NCBI GenBank assembly: GCA_963621245.1
Contig: CAVFCW010000004.1
Coordinates: forward strand, 121,715-185,714
Origin: SIG603 sp963621245
GTDB lineage: Bacteria > Bacillota > Clostridia > Oscillospirales > Acutalibacteraceae
Direction: 5' to 3'
DNA: 64,000 bases
The notes under the pieces were generated by a model that saw only the letters and a list, made by a program, of their open reading frames with translations, had not been told where the DNA came from and did not search any database. Positions 1 through 8,763 of the stretch are shown here, piece by piece (the first letter of the stretch is position 1; every line of letters begins with the position of its first letter). The translations under genes and the position numbers were made by a program.

Positions 1-125
1 ACAGAACCACAAGCCTTCCGAGAAGTATGGAGAGCCACTTTATCGCTCTTGCCTCAGAGGAATCGAGACTTAACGGCGGTAAGGTTATAGACCTCGATGA
101 ATTTAAATCAAGACAAGAAAAATAA
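1..125 (+). CDS. C-terminal fragment of an unidentified protein (cut by window edge)
   Basis: An open frame enters from the left edge (codons in phase with base 3) and ends at TAA 123-125. The readable tail is about 40 residues and ends GGKVIDLDEFKSRQEK. A clear intrinsic terminator follows 16 bases later, which supports a real gene end. The fragment is hydrophilic and charged. I do not recognise the family, and too little is present to assign a function. Confidence 0.55.
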   Translation, partial: RTTSLPRSMESHFIALASEESRLNGGKVIDLDEFKSRQEK

Positions 126-140
126 AAGTTTTCAAGACGG

Positions 141-172
141 AAAATCCCCAAAATCGGGGATTTTTCTTTTTG
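141..172 (+). terminator. Intrinsic terminator of the upstream gene
   Basis: Stem AAATCCCC/GGGGATTT with a 6-base loop, followed directly by a T-rich run. It closes the partial gene at the left edge and separates it from pgi. Confidence 0.85.
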
Positions 173-343
173 CTCTCAGTCAGACATAAAAATGAATAAT
201 TGATTGTTTCTTTTATGGGTCAAAGTTCTTTTTGCCACACACAGCCGAATATATGTGCTTTTTTCTGGCTGTTTATTTGGCTTAAACACTATGCTTAGCG
301 TTAAGCAAAATATGAAATTTTATAAAATACTTATCATCAATCC

Positions 344-372
344 TTGCAATATGTCATTAATTATTGTAAAAT
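344..372 (+). promoter_or_regulatory. Probable sigma-A promoter of pgi
   Basis: TTGCAA, a 17-base spacer, then TAAAAT. It lies about 50 bases before the pgi start in an A+T-rich stretch (126-420) that otherwise holds no credible gene. The efp promoter in this window has the same two hexamers and spacing. Confidence 0.6.
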
Positions 373-420
373 GTTTACAACTGATAATAGCACAGTCAGG
401 ATCGAAAGGAATGATATATA

Positions 421-1785
421 ATGGCATTAAGGCTTGAAACAGGTTATCTTAAGAATTTTATTGATCCGGATGAATATGAGTCGATTTCAGCTCAGGTAAA
501 GAGCGCTCACGATCTTCTCGTTTCCGGCAAAGGCCCGGGAAGTGATTTTCTCGGCTGGATGACGCTTCCTACTGATTACGACAAGGAAGAGTTTGCGAGA
601 ATCAAGAAGGCTGCAAAGAAAATTCAGGATTCCTGTGACGTTTTCATCGTTATCGGTATCGGTGGTTCTTACCTCGGCGCAAGAGCAGCTATCGAGTTTA
701 TGAAGTCCGATAAGTACAACGACCTTCGCAAGGGAACACCTGCCATCTACTATGCAGGTAACTCTCTCTCCTCAACTCATCTTCACGAGCTTCGTGAGAT
801 CTGCGAGGGCAAGGACGTTTGCATCAATATGATTTCCAAGTCCGGTACAACAACCGAGCCGGCTATCGCATTCAGAATTTTCCGTGAGCTTCTCGAGGAG
901 AAGTACGGCAAAGAGGGTGCAAGGGAAAGAATTTTCTGTACAACCGACAGAACAAAGGGAACACTTAAGCATCTTGCCGACAAGGAAGGCTACGAGACAT
1001 TTGTCGTTCCGGATAACGTCGGAGGCAGATTCTCCGTTTTGACAGCCGTCGGTCTTCTTCCGATTGCCGTTGCCGGCATTGATATCGACGCTCTCATGGA
1101 GGGCGCAAGATTCGCCCAGAACAAATATGTCGATCCCGACATCATGCATAACGATGCTTATCTTTATGCCGCTATCAGAAATATCCTTTACAGAAAGCAC
1201 AAGGGAATTGAGGTTCTCGTTTCCTACTCACCGCGTTTCACTCTCATGAACGAGTGGTGGAAGCAGCTCTTCGGCGAGTCCGAGGGCAAGAACGGCAGAG
1301 GAATTTATCCTTCATCCTGCGTATTCTCAACCGACCTTCACTCTTTGGGTCAGTTCATGCAGGAAGGCTCAAGAACAATGTTCGAGACAACTGTTCTCTT
1401 CGACAAGAGATCGAGAGACTTTATCATCGGCAACGACCCCGAGAATGTTGACGGACTCAACTTCCTCGAGGGCAAGAAAATGTCTTGGGTCAACAAGATG
1501 GCTTTTGAGGCTACTGTTCTCGCTCACACAGAGGGCGGCGTACCTCAGATAGTTCTCGAGTGCCCCGACTTCACAGAGCATACTCTCGGCGAGATTATCT
1601 ATTTCTTCGAGAAGGCATGTGCTATCAGCGGTTATCTTCTCGCTGTCAACCCGTTCAACCAGCCCGGCGTTGAGAATTACAAGAAGAAGATGTTCGCACT
1701 TCTCGGCAAGCCCGGCTATGAGGCTGAGAGAGAAGTTCTCGAGGCTCAGATTTCCAAGGCTCAGGACGAGCTCAAGGGCATTTGA
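421..1785 (+). CDS. pgi: Glucose-6-phosphate isomerase
   Basis: Interconverts glucose 6-phosphate and fructose 6-phosphate in the cytosol, at the entry to glycolysis. The protein is 454 residues, the length of the short Bacillus-type enzymes. Visible motifs are the phosphate-binding GIGGSYLGARA near residue 80, SKSGTTTEPA near 140, the family signature VGGRFSVLTAVGLL near 200, QEGSRTMFETT near 318, and the C-terminal signature FNQPGVENYKKK containing the catalytic lysine. The start is ATG 421 with a modest AAAGGA upstream. It has its own promoter and appears monocistronic or loosely coupled to the next gene, 49 bases away. Identification is firm. Confidence 0.97.
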   Translation: MALRLETGYLKNFIDPDEYESISAQVKSAHDLLVSGKGPGSDFLGWMTLPTDYDKEEFARIKKAAKKIQDSCDVFIVIGIGGSYLGARAAIEFMKSDKYNDLRKGTPAIYYAGNSLSSTHLHELREICEGKDVCINMISKSGTTTEPAIAFRIFRELLEEKYGKEGARERIFCTTDRTKGTLKHLADKEGYETFVVPDNVGGRFSVLTAVGLLPIAVAGIDIDALMEGARFAQNKYVDPDIMHNDAYLYAAIRNILYRKHKGIEVLVSYSPRFTLMNEWWKQLFGESEGKNGRGIYPSSCVFSTDLHSLGQFMQEGSRTMFETTVLFDKRSRDFIIGNDPENVDGLNFLEGKKMSWVNKMAFEATVLAHTEGGVPQIVLECPDFTEHTLGEIIYFFEKACAISGYLLAVNPFNQPGVENYKKKMFALLGKPGYEAEREVLEAQISKAQDELKGI

Positions 1786-1834
1786 TTTTTAAGGGGAAAC
1801 CCTTTCAAGTAAATAAATTTAGGAGGAGCAAATA

Positions 1835-2236
1835 ATGATTACTCTTTTAACAGGCAAAAAAGGTTCAGGAAAAACAAAGAAGCTCATCGAGCTCGCAAAT
1901 AAGGCTGCTAACGAGTCCAAGGGAAACGTTGTCGTTCTCGAGAAGGGCTCTAAGCTCACATATGATATCGCACCGTCAATCCGCCTTATCAACGTTGATG
2001 ATTACAGCGTAAGCGGCGAGGCAGCTCTTCAGGGCTTTGTTTGCGGTATCCTCGCAGGAAACTACGACATCACAGATGTTTTTGTAGATTCCACACTCAA
2101 GGTTATCCACGAGAGCGAGCTTGAGGCATTTGTAACAGGTCTTGCACCGGCTGCAAAGGACGTTAACATCGTTCTTCTCGTTTCTGCAGACGATGCTGAC
2201 ATTCCTGCAGGTCTCACAGACTACATCGCAAAGTAA
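1835..2236 (+). CDS. Small P-loop NTPase-like protein
   Basis: A 133-residue protein opening with a Walker A motif, GKKGSGKT, at residues 7-14. A hydrophobic strand ending in aspartate (DVFVDST, near residue 90) could serve as Walker B. No other domain is present; the chain is just long enough for a minimal nucleotide-binding fold. The ribosome binding site AGGAGGAG sits 8 bases before ATG. It follows pgi by 49 bases and ends at a strong terminator, so it may be co-transcribed with pgi. The role is unknown; ATP or GTP binding is inferred from the P-loop alone. Confidence 0.85.
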   Translation: MITLLTGKKGSGKTKKLIELANKAANESKGNVVVLEKGSKLTYDIAPSIRLINVDDYSVSGEAALQGFVCGILAGNYDITDVFVDSTLKVIHESELEAFVTGLAPAAKDVNIVLLVSADDADIPAGLTDYIAK

Positions 2237-2255
2237 TCTTACCTAAGTAAGACCT

Positions 2256-2290
2256 AATTACCGACAGGACTTACCCTGTCGGTAATTTTG
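2256..2290 (+). terminator. Intrinsic terminator after the P-loop gene
   Basis: A 13-base-pair perfect stem AATTACCGACAGG/CCTGTCGGTAATT with a 6-base loop, running into TTTTG. Confidence 0.88.
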
Positions 2291-2353
2291 AATGTGCCCG
2301 CAGAAGAAACGGCGAAATTTCGAAAAATACAGAGATTAACGCCTCAATTTTTC

Positions 2354-2382
2354 TTGACAAACGGGCTTTGTGTAAGTATAAT
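2354..2382 (+). promoter_or_regulatory. Sigma-A promoter of yceD-rpmF
   Basis: Perfect consensus TTGACA, 17 bases, TATAAT, 25 bases before the yceD start, so the 5' leader is short. This fits strong expression of a ribosomal protein operon. Confidence 0.9.
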
Positions 2383-2407
2383 AGACAAGTACGGTTTGAG
2401 GTGACTT

Positions 2408-2908
2408 ATGCGTATTGACCTAACTAAGGTTTTTGCGGATGAAGAAAAGCAAATCGATATCGATTATGCTTTCAGCCTGAAGGATACCGAAATAGACGGT
2501 TTTTATCCGTTCGTGTCGCCGATTAAGGTGACGGGAGTGATTAAGCCGTTTGCCGGTTCCGCAGAGCTTACCGCACACGTGGAATATGTTTATTCCAAAC
2601 CATGTGACAGATGTGCCGAGGAAACAACAAAAAATCTTCGTCTCGATGTATCTCACACAATCGTGACGGAGCTTAATAACGAAGAGGACGACGATTCCTT
2701 TATCGTTATCGAGAATAAAGAGCTTGATTTAGACGAGCTTATCTATTCCGATTTGATACTCGAGATGCCTGTCAAGTTCCTGTGCAGCGAAGACTGCAAG
2801 GGATTATGCCCTACTTGCGGAGCTAATCTCAACAGGACAACCTGCGATTGCAGTAAATCCCGAATAGACCCGAGAATGGCTATTCTGGGACAACTTATAG
2901 ATGATTAA
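2408..2908 (+). CDS. yceD: YceD (DUF177) family protein, rRNA accumulation factor
   Basis: A 166-residue protein of the DUF177/YceD family, which in E. coli is linked to 23S rRNA accumulation and in plants to 23S rRNA processing. The family is almost always encoded just before rpmF, as here (23-base gap). Residues about 60-66 contain CDRCAEE, and the C-terminal third holds a cysteine cluster (CSEDCKGLCPTC followed by CDC) that probably binds zinc. The start ATG 2408 is preceded by GAGGTGA. The family call is firm from context and the cysteine-rich tail; the molecular function is known only in outline. Confidence 0.9.
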   Translation: MRIDLTKVFADEEKQIDIDYAFSLKDTEIDGFYPFVSPIKVTGVIKPFAGSAELTAHVEYVYSKPCDRCAEETTKNLRLDVSHTIVTELNNEEDDDSFIVIENKELDLDELIYSDLILEMPVKFLCSEDCKGLCPTCGANLNRTTCDCSKSRIDPRMAILGQLIDD

Positions 2909-2931
2909 ATTATAAGAGGAGGTGCTAAGCC

Positions 2932-3114
2932 ATGGCTGTACCAAAGGCTAAAGTATCCAGTGCAAGACAGAATAAGAGACGTTCCAATGTTTGGAAGTTA
3001 AGTGCCCCTGCCCTCATGAAATGCCCACAGTGCGGTGAGTACAAGACACCTCACAGAGTATGTGGCAACTGCGGATATTACAACGGCAGACAGGTTATCA
3101 ACAAGGAAGCTTAA
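2932..3114 (+). CDS. rpmF: 50S ribosomal protein L32
   Basis: A 60-residue basic protein beginning MAVPKAKVSSARQNKRRS, the standard L32 N-terminus. It carries a four-cysteine zinc ribbon, CPQC near residue 31 and CGNC near 44, so it is the zinc-binding (C+) form. The ribosome binding site GAGGAGGTG is strong. It is the second gene of the yceD operon and is followed by an intrinsic terminator. Confidence 0.98.
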   Translation: MAVPKAKVSSARQNKRRSNVWKLSAPALMKCPQCGEYKTPHRVCGNCGYYNGRQVINKEA

Positions 3115-3141
3115 GTAATATTACTGATTTTGTAATGCACG

Positions 3142-3176
3142 ACAGAGAAGGGGTCCGCCTCTTCTCTGTTTTTTTG
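3142..3176 (+). terminator. Intrinsic terminator after rpmF
   Basis: Stem ACAGAGAAG/CTTCTCTGT with a G+C-rich loop, followed by seven T. Confidence 0.88.
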
Positions 3177-3195
3177 CATAAATATCGGATTTTTA

Positions 3196-3225
3196 TCGAC
3201 AATCGGCGTCAAAATCTGATATAAT
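3196..3225 (+). promoter_or_regulatory. Probable promoter of the Nudix gene
   Basis: TCGACA, 18 bases, TATAAT. The -10 is perfect and the -35 has one mismatch. It leaves a leader of about 100 bases before the gene. Confidence 0.6.
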
Positions 3226-3336
3226 CAAAATGTATATGTCTGAAAATGGGAATCAATATAAATATTTCCCAATTGGAATTTCAAGGACAGATTTTATTCT
3301 TGAAATTGTCATAACTTTGTGAAAGACGATTGCTCA

Positions 3337-3774
3337 ATGACCGAATTTGAAGAAAGATACGGAAAAATCGTGAGTGTTGTGGCGGCTCTTATATGGAACG
3401 GCGACAAAAAGCGATTTTTGGCATGCAGAAGACCGCCCCACAAGGCAAGAGGCTTGCTTTGGGAGTTCGTGGGCGGTAAAGTTGAAAAGGGTGAAACCAA
3501 AGAGGAGGCTCTTGAGCGTGAATGCATGGAGGAGCTTGCGGTTAAATTAAAGGTGAACGATGTCTACTGCGAGCTTGTTCACGAATACCCCGATATGACC
3601 GTTCGCCTCACGCTTTTTAACTGCGAGGTAGTCTCGGGCGAGCCGAAACTTTTGGAGCACGCGGAAATAAAATGGATGACTCCTGCCGAAACAGATGACT
3701 ACGATTTCTGCCCGGCAGATTATGATATACTGAAAATGCTTAAATCGGACGGGAACTCTGCTTTGCCAAAGTGA
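3337..3774 (+). CDS. Nudix hydrolase, MutT-like (d)NTP pyrophosphohydrolase
   Basis: A protein of about 145 residues with the Nudix box GKVEKGETKEEALERE followed by CMEELAV, matching G-x5-E-x7-R-E-U-x-E-E, with Cys at the first hydrophobic position and Ala in place of the later Gly. The upstream RRPPHKARGLLWEFVGG is typical of MutT/CTP pyrophosphohydrolases, which hydrolyse oxidised or surplus nucleotides. The start is uncertain: ATG 3337 is used here, but an in-frame GTG at 3319 would add six residues, and neither has a strong ribosome binding site. It precedes der by 69 bases. Confidence 0.88.
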   Translation: MTEFEERYGKIVSVVAALIWNGDKKRFLACRRPPHKARGLLWEFVGGKVEKGETKEEALERECMEELAVKLKVNDVYCELVHEYPDMTVRLTLFNCEVVSGEPKLLEHAEIKWMTPAETDDYDFCPADYDILKMLKSDGNSALPK

Positions 3775-3780
3775 AGCAAA

Positions 3781-3812
3781 GCGGGGAGCTTTTGTGCTTT
3801 TATTCCCGCCGT
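3781..3812 (+). terminator. Weak hairpin between the Nudix gene and der
   Basis: GCGGGGA pairs with TTCCCGC across a 15-base loop, but the T run that follows is poor. It may be a weak terminator or a processing site; der has no clear promoter of its own. Confidence 0.4.
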
Positions 3813-3843
3813 TAATTTTGCGAGAAGATAAGGAGGAAGAAAT

Positions 3844-5175
3844 ATGTCAAAACCGATAGTAGCGGTAGTCGGAAGACCAAATGTCGGAAAGAGTACGCTT
3901 TTTAACAAGCTTATCGGTCAGCGACTTTCAATAGTCGAGGACACACCCGGCGTTACAAGAGACAGAATTTTCGGCGAATGCGAATGGCAGACAAGAAAAT
4001 TTACCCTCGTCGATACAGGCGGTATCGAACCAAAATCAAATGATGTTATTATTTCTCAGATGAGAGAGCAGGCTCAGCTTGCAATGGACAGTGCCGACGT
4101 TATAGTTTTCGTCACCGATTTGCGCTCGGGCGTTGTAAATACCGATATGGAAATTGCGGATATGCTCATGCGTTCACGCGTTCCCGTTGTTCTTTGCGTA
4201 AACAAATGCGACTCCGTAGGCGAGCCGCCGGCAGAGTTTTACGAGTTCTATAATTTGGGCCTCGGCGATCCGATAGCGGTTTCGTCTGTTCACGGTCACG
4301 GCACGGGAGATCTTCTCGATGCTGTTATGCAGTATTTCCCACCCGAAGAGGACGACGAGGAGGTAAGCGAAAACATCAAGGTTGCCGTTATAGGCAAGCC
4401 GAATGTAGGAAAATCTTCTCTTGTAAACAGAGTTTCGGGCGAAAACAGATGCATTGTCTCGGATATTGCCGGCACAACAAGAGACGCTATTGATATGACC
4501 ATCGAGAATAAATTCGGTACGTTTACATTTATCGATACTGCCGGTCTCAGACGCCAGAGCAAGGTCAACGATTCAATCGAGAAATATTCTAATTTAAGAG
4601 CCGAAATGGCTGTTGACAGAGCCGATGTGTGCGTTATTATGATTGACGCAGAGGTTGGCTTTACCGAGCAGGACTCCAAGGTTGCAGGAATCGCACACGA
4701 GGCGGGCAAGGGCTGCATTATTGCCGTAAACAAGTGGGACGCCGTTGAAAAGGATACGGGCACGCTTGAGGCATACAGAAAGAAGCTTGAGGACGACTTC
4801 TCGTTTATGTCTTACGCTCCGATTATATTCATTTCCGCAAAGACAGGTCAGAGACTCGACCGCCTTTTCGAGATGATTAAGGCCGTTGCCGCAAACAACG
4901 CCATGAGAATAACAACGGGTACACTCAACGATATTCTCGCTCAGGCTACCGCAAGGGTTCAGCCACCAACGGACAAGGGAAGAAGACTCAAGATTTACTA
5001 TCTCACTCAGGCAAGCACAAAGCCGCCAACGTTTGTTTTCTTTGTCAATTCAAAGGAACTTTTCCACTTCTCTTATCAGAGATATTTGGAGAACAGAATA
5101 AGAGAGGTTTTTGCTCTTGACGGAACTCCGATTCATTTCATAATCAGAGAAAAGGGAGAAAAGAACTCTCAGTAA
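3844..5175 (+). CDS. der: Ribosome biogenesis GTPase Der (EngA)
   Basis: A 443-residue double GTPase required for 50S subunit maturation. The first G domain begins GRPNVGKSTLFNKL (residues about 9-22) with DTPGVTRD, DTGG and NKCD motifs. The second begins GKPNVGKSSLVNRV near residue 184 with GTTRDAID, DTAG and NKWD. A C-terminal KH-like domain follows (residues about 360-443). Length and order are standard. The ribosome binding site AAGGAGGAAG precedes ATG 3844. plsY follows by 44 bases, a frequent Firmicute arrangement, although gpsA, often next, is missing. Confidence 0.97.
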   Translation: MSKPIVAVVGRPNVGKSTLFNKLIGQRLSIVEDTPGVTRDRIFGECEWQTRKFTLVDTGGIEPKSNDVIISQMREQAQLAMDSADVIVFVTDLRSGVVNTDMEIADMLMRSRVPVVLCVNKCDSVGEPPAEFYEFYNLGLGDPIAVSSVHGHGTGDLLDAVMQYFPPEEDDEEVSENIKVAVIGKPNVGKSSLVNRVSGENRCIVSDIAGTTRDAIDMTIENKFGTFTFIDTAGLRRQSKVNDSIEKYSNLRAEMAVDRADVCVIMIDAEVGFTEQDSKVAGIAHEAGKGCIIAVNKWDAVEKDTGTLEAYRKKLEDDFSFMSYAPIIFISAKTGQRLDRLFEMIKAVAANNAMRITTGTLNDILAQATARVQPPTDKGRRLKIYYLTQASTKPPTFVFFVNSKELFHFSYQRYLENRIREVFALDGTPIHFIIREKGEKNSQ

Positions 5176-5219
5176 TTTTGAAGCCAATAAAGTAAATAAG
5201 CTAAAGGACGGATAGTACT

Positions 5220-5933
5220 ATGCATGCATCGGACATTCCATATATTATTGTTCCGGCAATTCTTTCGGCGATAATTTCTTATCTTCTCGGAAGTCTCAAT
5301 TTTTCGATAATTCTGACAAAGCTCAAGCATGACGACGTAAGAAAATACGGCAGCGGAAATGCCGGAATGACAAACATGCTCAGAGTTTACGGCAAGGGCC
5401 CGGCAATTGCCACCTTCGTGCTCGACTTTTTGAAGTGTGCGGCGGCAATTCTCATTGCGAGAGCCATGATTTCAGTAACGGTTAACGCAAATATGCTCTC
5501 TGTCGATTATATTAATCTAAGCGGCTACGTGGCCGGCTACGCTTGTATGCTCGGTCATATGTTCCCGATTTATTTCGGATTTCGCGGCGGCAAGGGCGTT
5601 GTCACAAGCACGGCACTCATGCTTTTCATCGACTGGAGATGTTTTCTTGCGGTCATTGTCGTGTTCCTTATAGTGTTCATTTGGAAGAAGATAATATCTC
5701 TCGGCTCGATAATAGGCGCAGCCGTTTATCCGATTTTCACTTTCCTAATCACATTCTTCTTTGATTTTTATAAAAGTCCGCTTGCAAACCACGGAGACAA
5801 AACAGGTATGTATGTCATACTTGTCACGCTTCTTTCCGTGCTCGTGGGCGCAACCGTAATAATCAAGCACCACGCAAACATCAAGCGCCTTATCGAGGGT
5901 ACTGAAAAACCGATAACCTCAAAAAAGGCTTGA
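5220..5933 (+). CDS. plsY: Acyl-phosphate:glycerol-3-phosphate acyltransferase PlsY
   Basis: Integral membrane acyltransferase that moves the acyl group of acyl-phosphate to glycerol 3-phosphate, the first step of phospholipid synthesis. The 237-residue protein shows the three conserved blocks: GSLNFSIILTK near residue 22 with YGSGNAGMTN, GKGPAIATFVLDFLK near 60, and GHMFPIYFGFRGGKGVVTS near residue 112. Several hydrophobic helices are evident. The ribosome binding site is AAAGGA. It follows der closely and is probably co-transcribed with it. Confidence 0.95.
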   Translation: MHASDIPYIIVPAILSAIISYLLGSLNFSIILTKLKHDDVRKYGSGNAGMTNMLRVYGKGPAIATFVLDFLKCAAAILIARAMISVTVNANMLSVDYINLSGYVAGYACMLGHMFPIYFGFRGGKGVVTSTALMLFIDWRCFLAVIVVFLIVFIWKKIISLGSIIGAAVYPIFTFLITFFFDFYKSPLANHGDKTGMYVILVTLLSVLVGATVIIKHHANIKRLIEGTEKPITSKKA

Positions 5934-5946
5934 AATGGCTAAAAGG

Positions 5947-5975
5947 TTGACTAATCGGCTGAAATGTAGTATTAT
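5947..5975 (+). promoter_or_regulatory. Promoter of murA
   Basis: TTGACT, 17 bases, TATTAT, about 95 bases before the TTG start of murA. Confidence 0.7.
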
Positions 5976-6069
5976 AATTCGGTGTAATATGTAAACCGAA
6001 TGGTTTCGGTTGTAAATTGTTGATTTTAAGTCAAGTGTATATAAGTAAATATAAATAGGAAGTGTAATT

Positions 6070-7356
6070 TTGGATAGATTTATTATCAGGGGCGGAAACG
6101 TTCTGAACGGCGAGGTAACAATAAGCGGAGCAAAAAATGCTGCCGTTGCAATTATCCCGGCGGCTCTTCTTGCGGAAGGCCCGTGCAGAATCGAAAATGT
6201 ACCTGATGTTTCCGACGTCGGTATCCTCACATCGATACTGACTCAAATGGGAGCAGATGTTCATTACGTTGATAAGAATACAATTGATATAGACCCCACA
6301 ACTATCGATACCTACGAGGTTCCGAGCGAGCTCGGCAGAAAGATGCGCGGATCGTACTATTTCATCGGCGCACTTCTCTCGAGATTCAACAAGGCTATCG
6401 CTCCGCTTCCGGGCGGATGTGATTTCGGCGTACGACCCATCGACCAGCACCTCAAGGGCTTCGAGGCTTTGGGCTGCACATATGATGTCAAAGAGAACGC
6501 TCAGATTGAGGTTTATGCCGATAAGCTCAAGGGCGCAAATGTTTACCTCGATATGGTAACTGTCGGCGCAACCATCAATATCATGCTTGCGGCGGTTAAA
6601 GCCGAGGGCTTGACCGTTATCGAGAATGCTGCAAGAGAGCCGCACATTGTTGATGTCGCAAACTTCCTCAACACCATGGGCGCAAACATCAGCGGAGCGG
6701 GTACTGACACCATTAAAATCAGAGGAGTTAAGCACCTCAAGGGCGTTTGCTACTCCGTTATTCCCGATCAGATTGAGGCGGGAACATATATGGCTGCCGT
6801 TGCCGCTACGGGCGGAAATGTTCTCATAAAGAACGTCACGCCAAAGCACCTTGAGTCCATCACGGCTAAGCTTGAGGAGATGGGCGTCAAGATTTACGAG
6901 TATGACGATGCAGTGAGAGTTTTGCGTGATACACCACTCAAAAAGTGCAACGTTAAAACAATGCCGCACCCGGGATTTCCGACCGATATGCAGCCGCAAA
7001 TCGGTGTGGTGCTAAGCGTTGCCAACGGAACAAGCATTATAAACGAGAATGTTTGGGAGAACCGTTTCAGATATATCGAGGAGTTAAAGCGCCTCGGTGC
7101 CAAAGTTACCGTAAACGGAAGAATAGCCGTTATCGAGGGTGTACCCGAGCTTAAGGGCGGCCCCGTTAAGGCGGTTGACCTTCGTGCGGGTGCCGCAATG
7201 ATTATTGCGGGACTTGTGGCAAAGGGAACCACTACGGTCGAGGAAATAAGACACATTCAGCGTGGATATGAAGATATTGTGGGCAAGCTCACGGGTCTCG
7301 GCGCAGATATATATCTTCAGCATAAGCCGGATTCTGCGGCTGACAAAATCGGCTGA
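6070..7356 (+). CDS. murA: UDP-N-acetylglucosamine 1-carboxyvinyltransferase
   Basis: Transfers enolpyruvate from PEP to UDP-GlcNAc, the committed step of peptidoglycan synthesis. The 428-residue protein begins MDRFIIRGGNVLNGEVTISG, a typical MurA start, read from TTG 6070 with AGGAAGTG upstream. The catalytic loop PLPGGCDFGVRPIDQH (near residue 117) keeps the active-site cysteine that fosfomycin attacks. Later blocks TDMQPQIGVV and DLRAGAAMIIAGL are also characteristic. It has its own promoter and a terminator just downstream. Confidence 0.97.
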   Translation: MDRFIIRGGNVLNGEVTISGAKNAAVAIIPAALLAEGPCRIENVPDVSDVGILTSILTQMGADVHYVDKNTIDIDPTTIDTYEVPSELGRKMRGSYYFIGALLSRFNKAIAPLPGGCDFGVRPIDQHLKGFEALGCTYDVKENAQIEVYADKLKGANVYLDMVTVGATINIMLAAVKAEGLTVIENAAREPHIVDVANFLNTMGANISGAGTDTIKIRGVKHLKGVCYSVIPDQIEAGTYMAAVAATGGNVLIKNVTPKHLESITAKLEEMGVKIYEYDDAVRVLRDTPLKKCNVKTMPHPGFPTDMQPQIGVVLSVANGTSIINENVWENRFRYIEELKRLGAKVTVNGRIAVIEGVPELKGGPVKAVDLRAGAAMIIAGLVAKGTTTVEEIRHIQRGYEDIVGKLTGLGADIYLQHKPDSAADKIG

Positions 7357-7391
7357 AATCGTCTTTAGCAAACAGAAATAAAAAAGAAAAT

Positions 7392-7422
7392 ACAGTCTCG
7401 GCGTAACCGAGGCTGTTTTTTT
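7392..7422 (+). terminator. Intrinsic terminator after murA
   Basis: Stem ACAGTCTCGG/CCGAGGCTGT (one G-T pair), 5-base loop, then seven T. It lies only about 30 bases before the next start codon, and no obvious promoter lies between, so readthrough probably feeds walJ-rlmH. Confidence 0.85.
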
Positions 7423-7453
7423 GCAAATTCGGCAAATTAAGCGAGGTTATCAG

Positions 7454-8245
7454 ATGGCAAGACTTATTCCGCTTTTTAGCGGAAGCAGCGGAAACAGCTA
7501 CTTTTTGGGCGAGAATGACAACGGAATACTTATCGATATAGGCAGAAACTGCAAACAGACCACCGAGATGCTTAATAACTTCGGAATCGCGCCTCAAGCG
7601 GTCAAGGCAGTTTTTGTCACGCACGAGCACGGCGACCACATCAAGGGCTTAAGAGTTTTTTCGTCAAAATATAAAACTCCCGTTTACGCCACGCACGGCA
7701 CGCTTGAAGCACTAAAAAATATGGGGGAGCTTAACGATAAGTTTCCGCAGTATGAAATTAAGGACGGCACTTCTGTTGGGAATATGAGCGTTTTTCCGTT
7801 TCACACCTCGCACGACTGTGCAGAGAGCTGCGGTTACCGTGTTGAGATGCCCGACGGTAAAGTTTTTTCGCTTGCAACGGATCTCGGTTATGTCTCCGAT
7901 GAGGTAAAGGACGGAATAAGAGGTTCCGATTATATCGTTATAGAATCGAACCACGATGTGAGAATGCTCAACAACGGCCCGTATCCGTATGTTCTCAAAA
8001 GGAGAATACTTTCTGACAGAGGACATCTCTCAAACGACAGCTGTGCGCTTTTTTTGCCCGAGCTCATCAAAAACGGAACGAGAAAATTTATGCTTGCCCA
8101 TTTAAGCCACGAAAATAATTTACCCGAGCTTGCCTACGAGACAAGCGCATGCGAGCTTAAAATGGAGGGCATGCACGAAAATATCGATTTCACGCTTACA
8201 TGTGCAAGAAGAGAGAACACAGACGGACGGGTAATAGTTTTTTAA
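7454..8245 (+). CDS. MBL-fold metallo-hydrolase, WalJ/YycJ (VicX) type
   Basis: A 263-residue metallo-beta-lactamase-fold protein. The metal-binding motif THEHGDHIKGL is near residue 57, with HTSHDCAESCGY and DLGYVSD further on and a late histidine in AHLSHEN. The opening LIPLFSGSSGNSYFLG is typical of the YycJ/WalJ family. The start is ATG 7454 with GCGAGG upstream. In Bacillus, walJ lies near rlmH at the end of the wal operon, and that pairing is retained here (12-base gap) without walRK. The substrate is unknown; nuclease activity has been proposed for relatives. Confidence 0.88.
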   Translation: MARLIPLFSGSSGNSYFLGENDNGILIDIGRNCKQTTEMLNNFGIAPQAVKAVFVTHEHGDHIKGLRVFSSKYKTPVYATHGTLEALKNMGELNDKFPQYEIKDGTSVGNMSVFPFHTSHDCAESCGYRVEMPDGKVFSLATDLGYVSDEVKDGIRGSDYIVIESNHDVRMLNNGPYPYVLKRRILSDRGHLSNDSCALFLPELIKNGTRKFMLAHLSHENNLPELAYETSACELKMEGMHENIDFTLTCARRENTDGRVIVF

Positions 8246-8257
8246 GGGAGCAAAGAA

Positions 8258-8740
8258 ATGCAGACTGTTAAAATTATATGCGTCGGAAACTTAAAGGAGA
8301 AATACTGGCGTGACGCCGTGAGCGAATACACCAAGCGTTTGAGCGCATTCTGTAAGTTTTCGATTGACGAGATAAGCGAATATAAGCTTCCGAACAATCC
8401 AGCCGAGAAGGACATAGAAAAAGCCCTTAACGAGGAGGGAAAGATAATTCTCAAGCATGCAGCTGAATCGAGATGCAAGATAATTCCGCTTGTTATCGAG
8501 GGAAAAACGTATTCCTCCGAGGGACTTGCAAAGATGCTTGAAGCCGAGGCGGTGGGCGGCGAAAGTTCGATAGCGTTCGTTATCGGTTCTTCTCACGGGC
8601 TTTCTGACGAGGTTAAAAGGGCGGGAAAGGGAATTTCCATGTCGCCCATGACATTTCCGCATCAACTTGCAAGGGTTATGCTTTGCGAGCAGATTTACAG
8701 AGCGTTTTCAATAAACAACGGAAGCAAATATCACAAGTGA
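8258..8740 (+). CDS. rlmH: 23S rRNA (pseudouridine-1915-N3)-methyltransferase
   Basis: A SPOUT-class methyltransferase that methylates pseudouridine 1915 in helix 69 of 23S rRNA, using SAM. The 160-residue length is standard. Motifs are IICVGNLKEKYWRDAVSEY at the start, FVIGSSHGLSDEV (the SAM-binding knot, near residue 107) and the C-terminal SMSPMTFPHQLARVMLCEQI followed by YRAF. The start ATG 8258 follows GGGAGCAAAG. It is the second gene of a pair with the WalJ-like gene and ends at a terminator. Confidence 0.96.
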   Translation: MQTVKIICVGNLKEKYWRDAVSEYTKRLSAFCKFSIDEISEYKLPNNPAEKDIEKALNEEGKIILKHAAESRCKIIPLVIEGKTYSSEGLAKMLEAEAVGGESSIAFVIGSSHGLSDEVKRAGKGISMSPMTFPHQLARVMLCEQIYRAFSINNGSKYHK

Positions 8741-8763
8741 TTAAACTCATGTTAACTTTAATT

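Noticed and set aside
204..437. 77-residue open frame before pgi
   Set aside because: No ribosome binding site, runs through the predicted pgi promoter and into the pgi start, and has no protein-like composition.
6031..6999. 322-residue open frame on the minus strand
   Set aside because: Lies antisense to murA, which is firmly identified; it is a shadow of codon bias.
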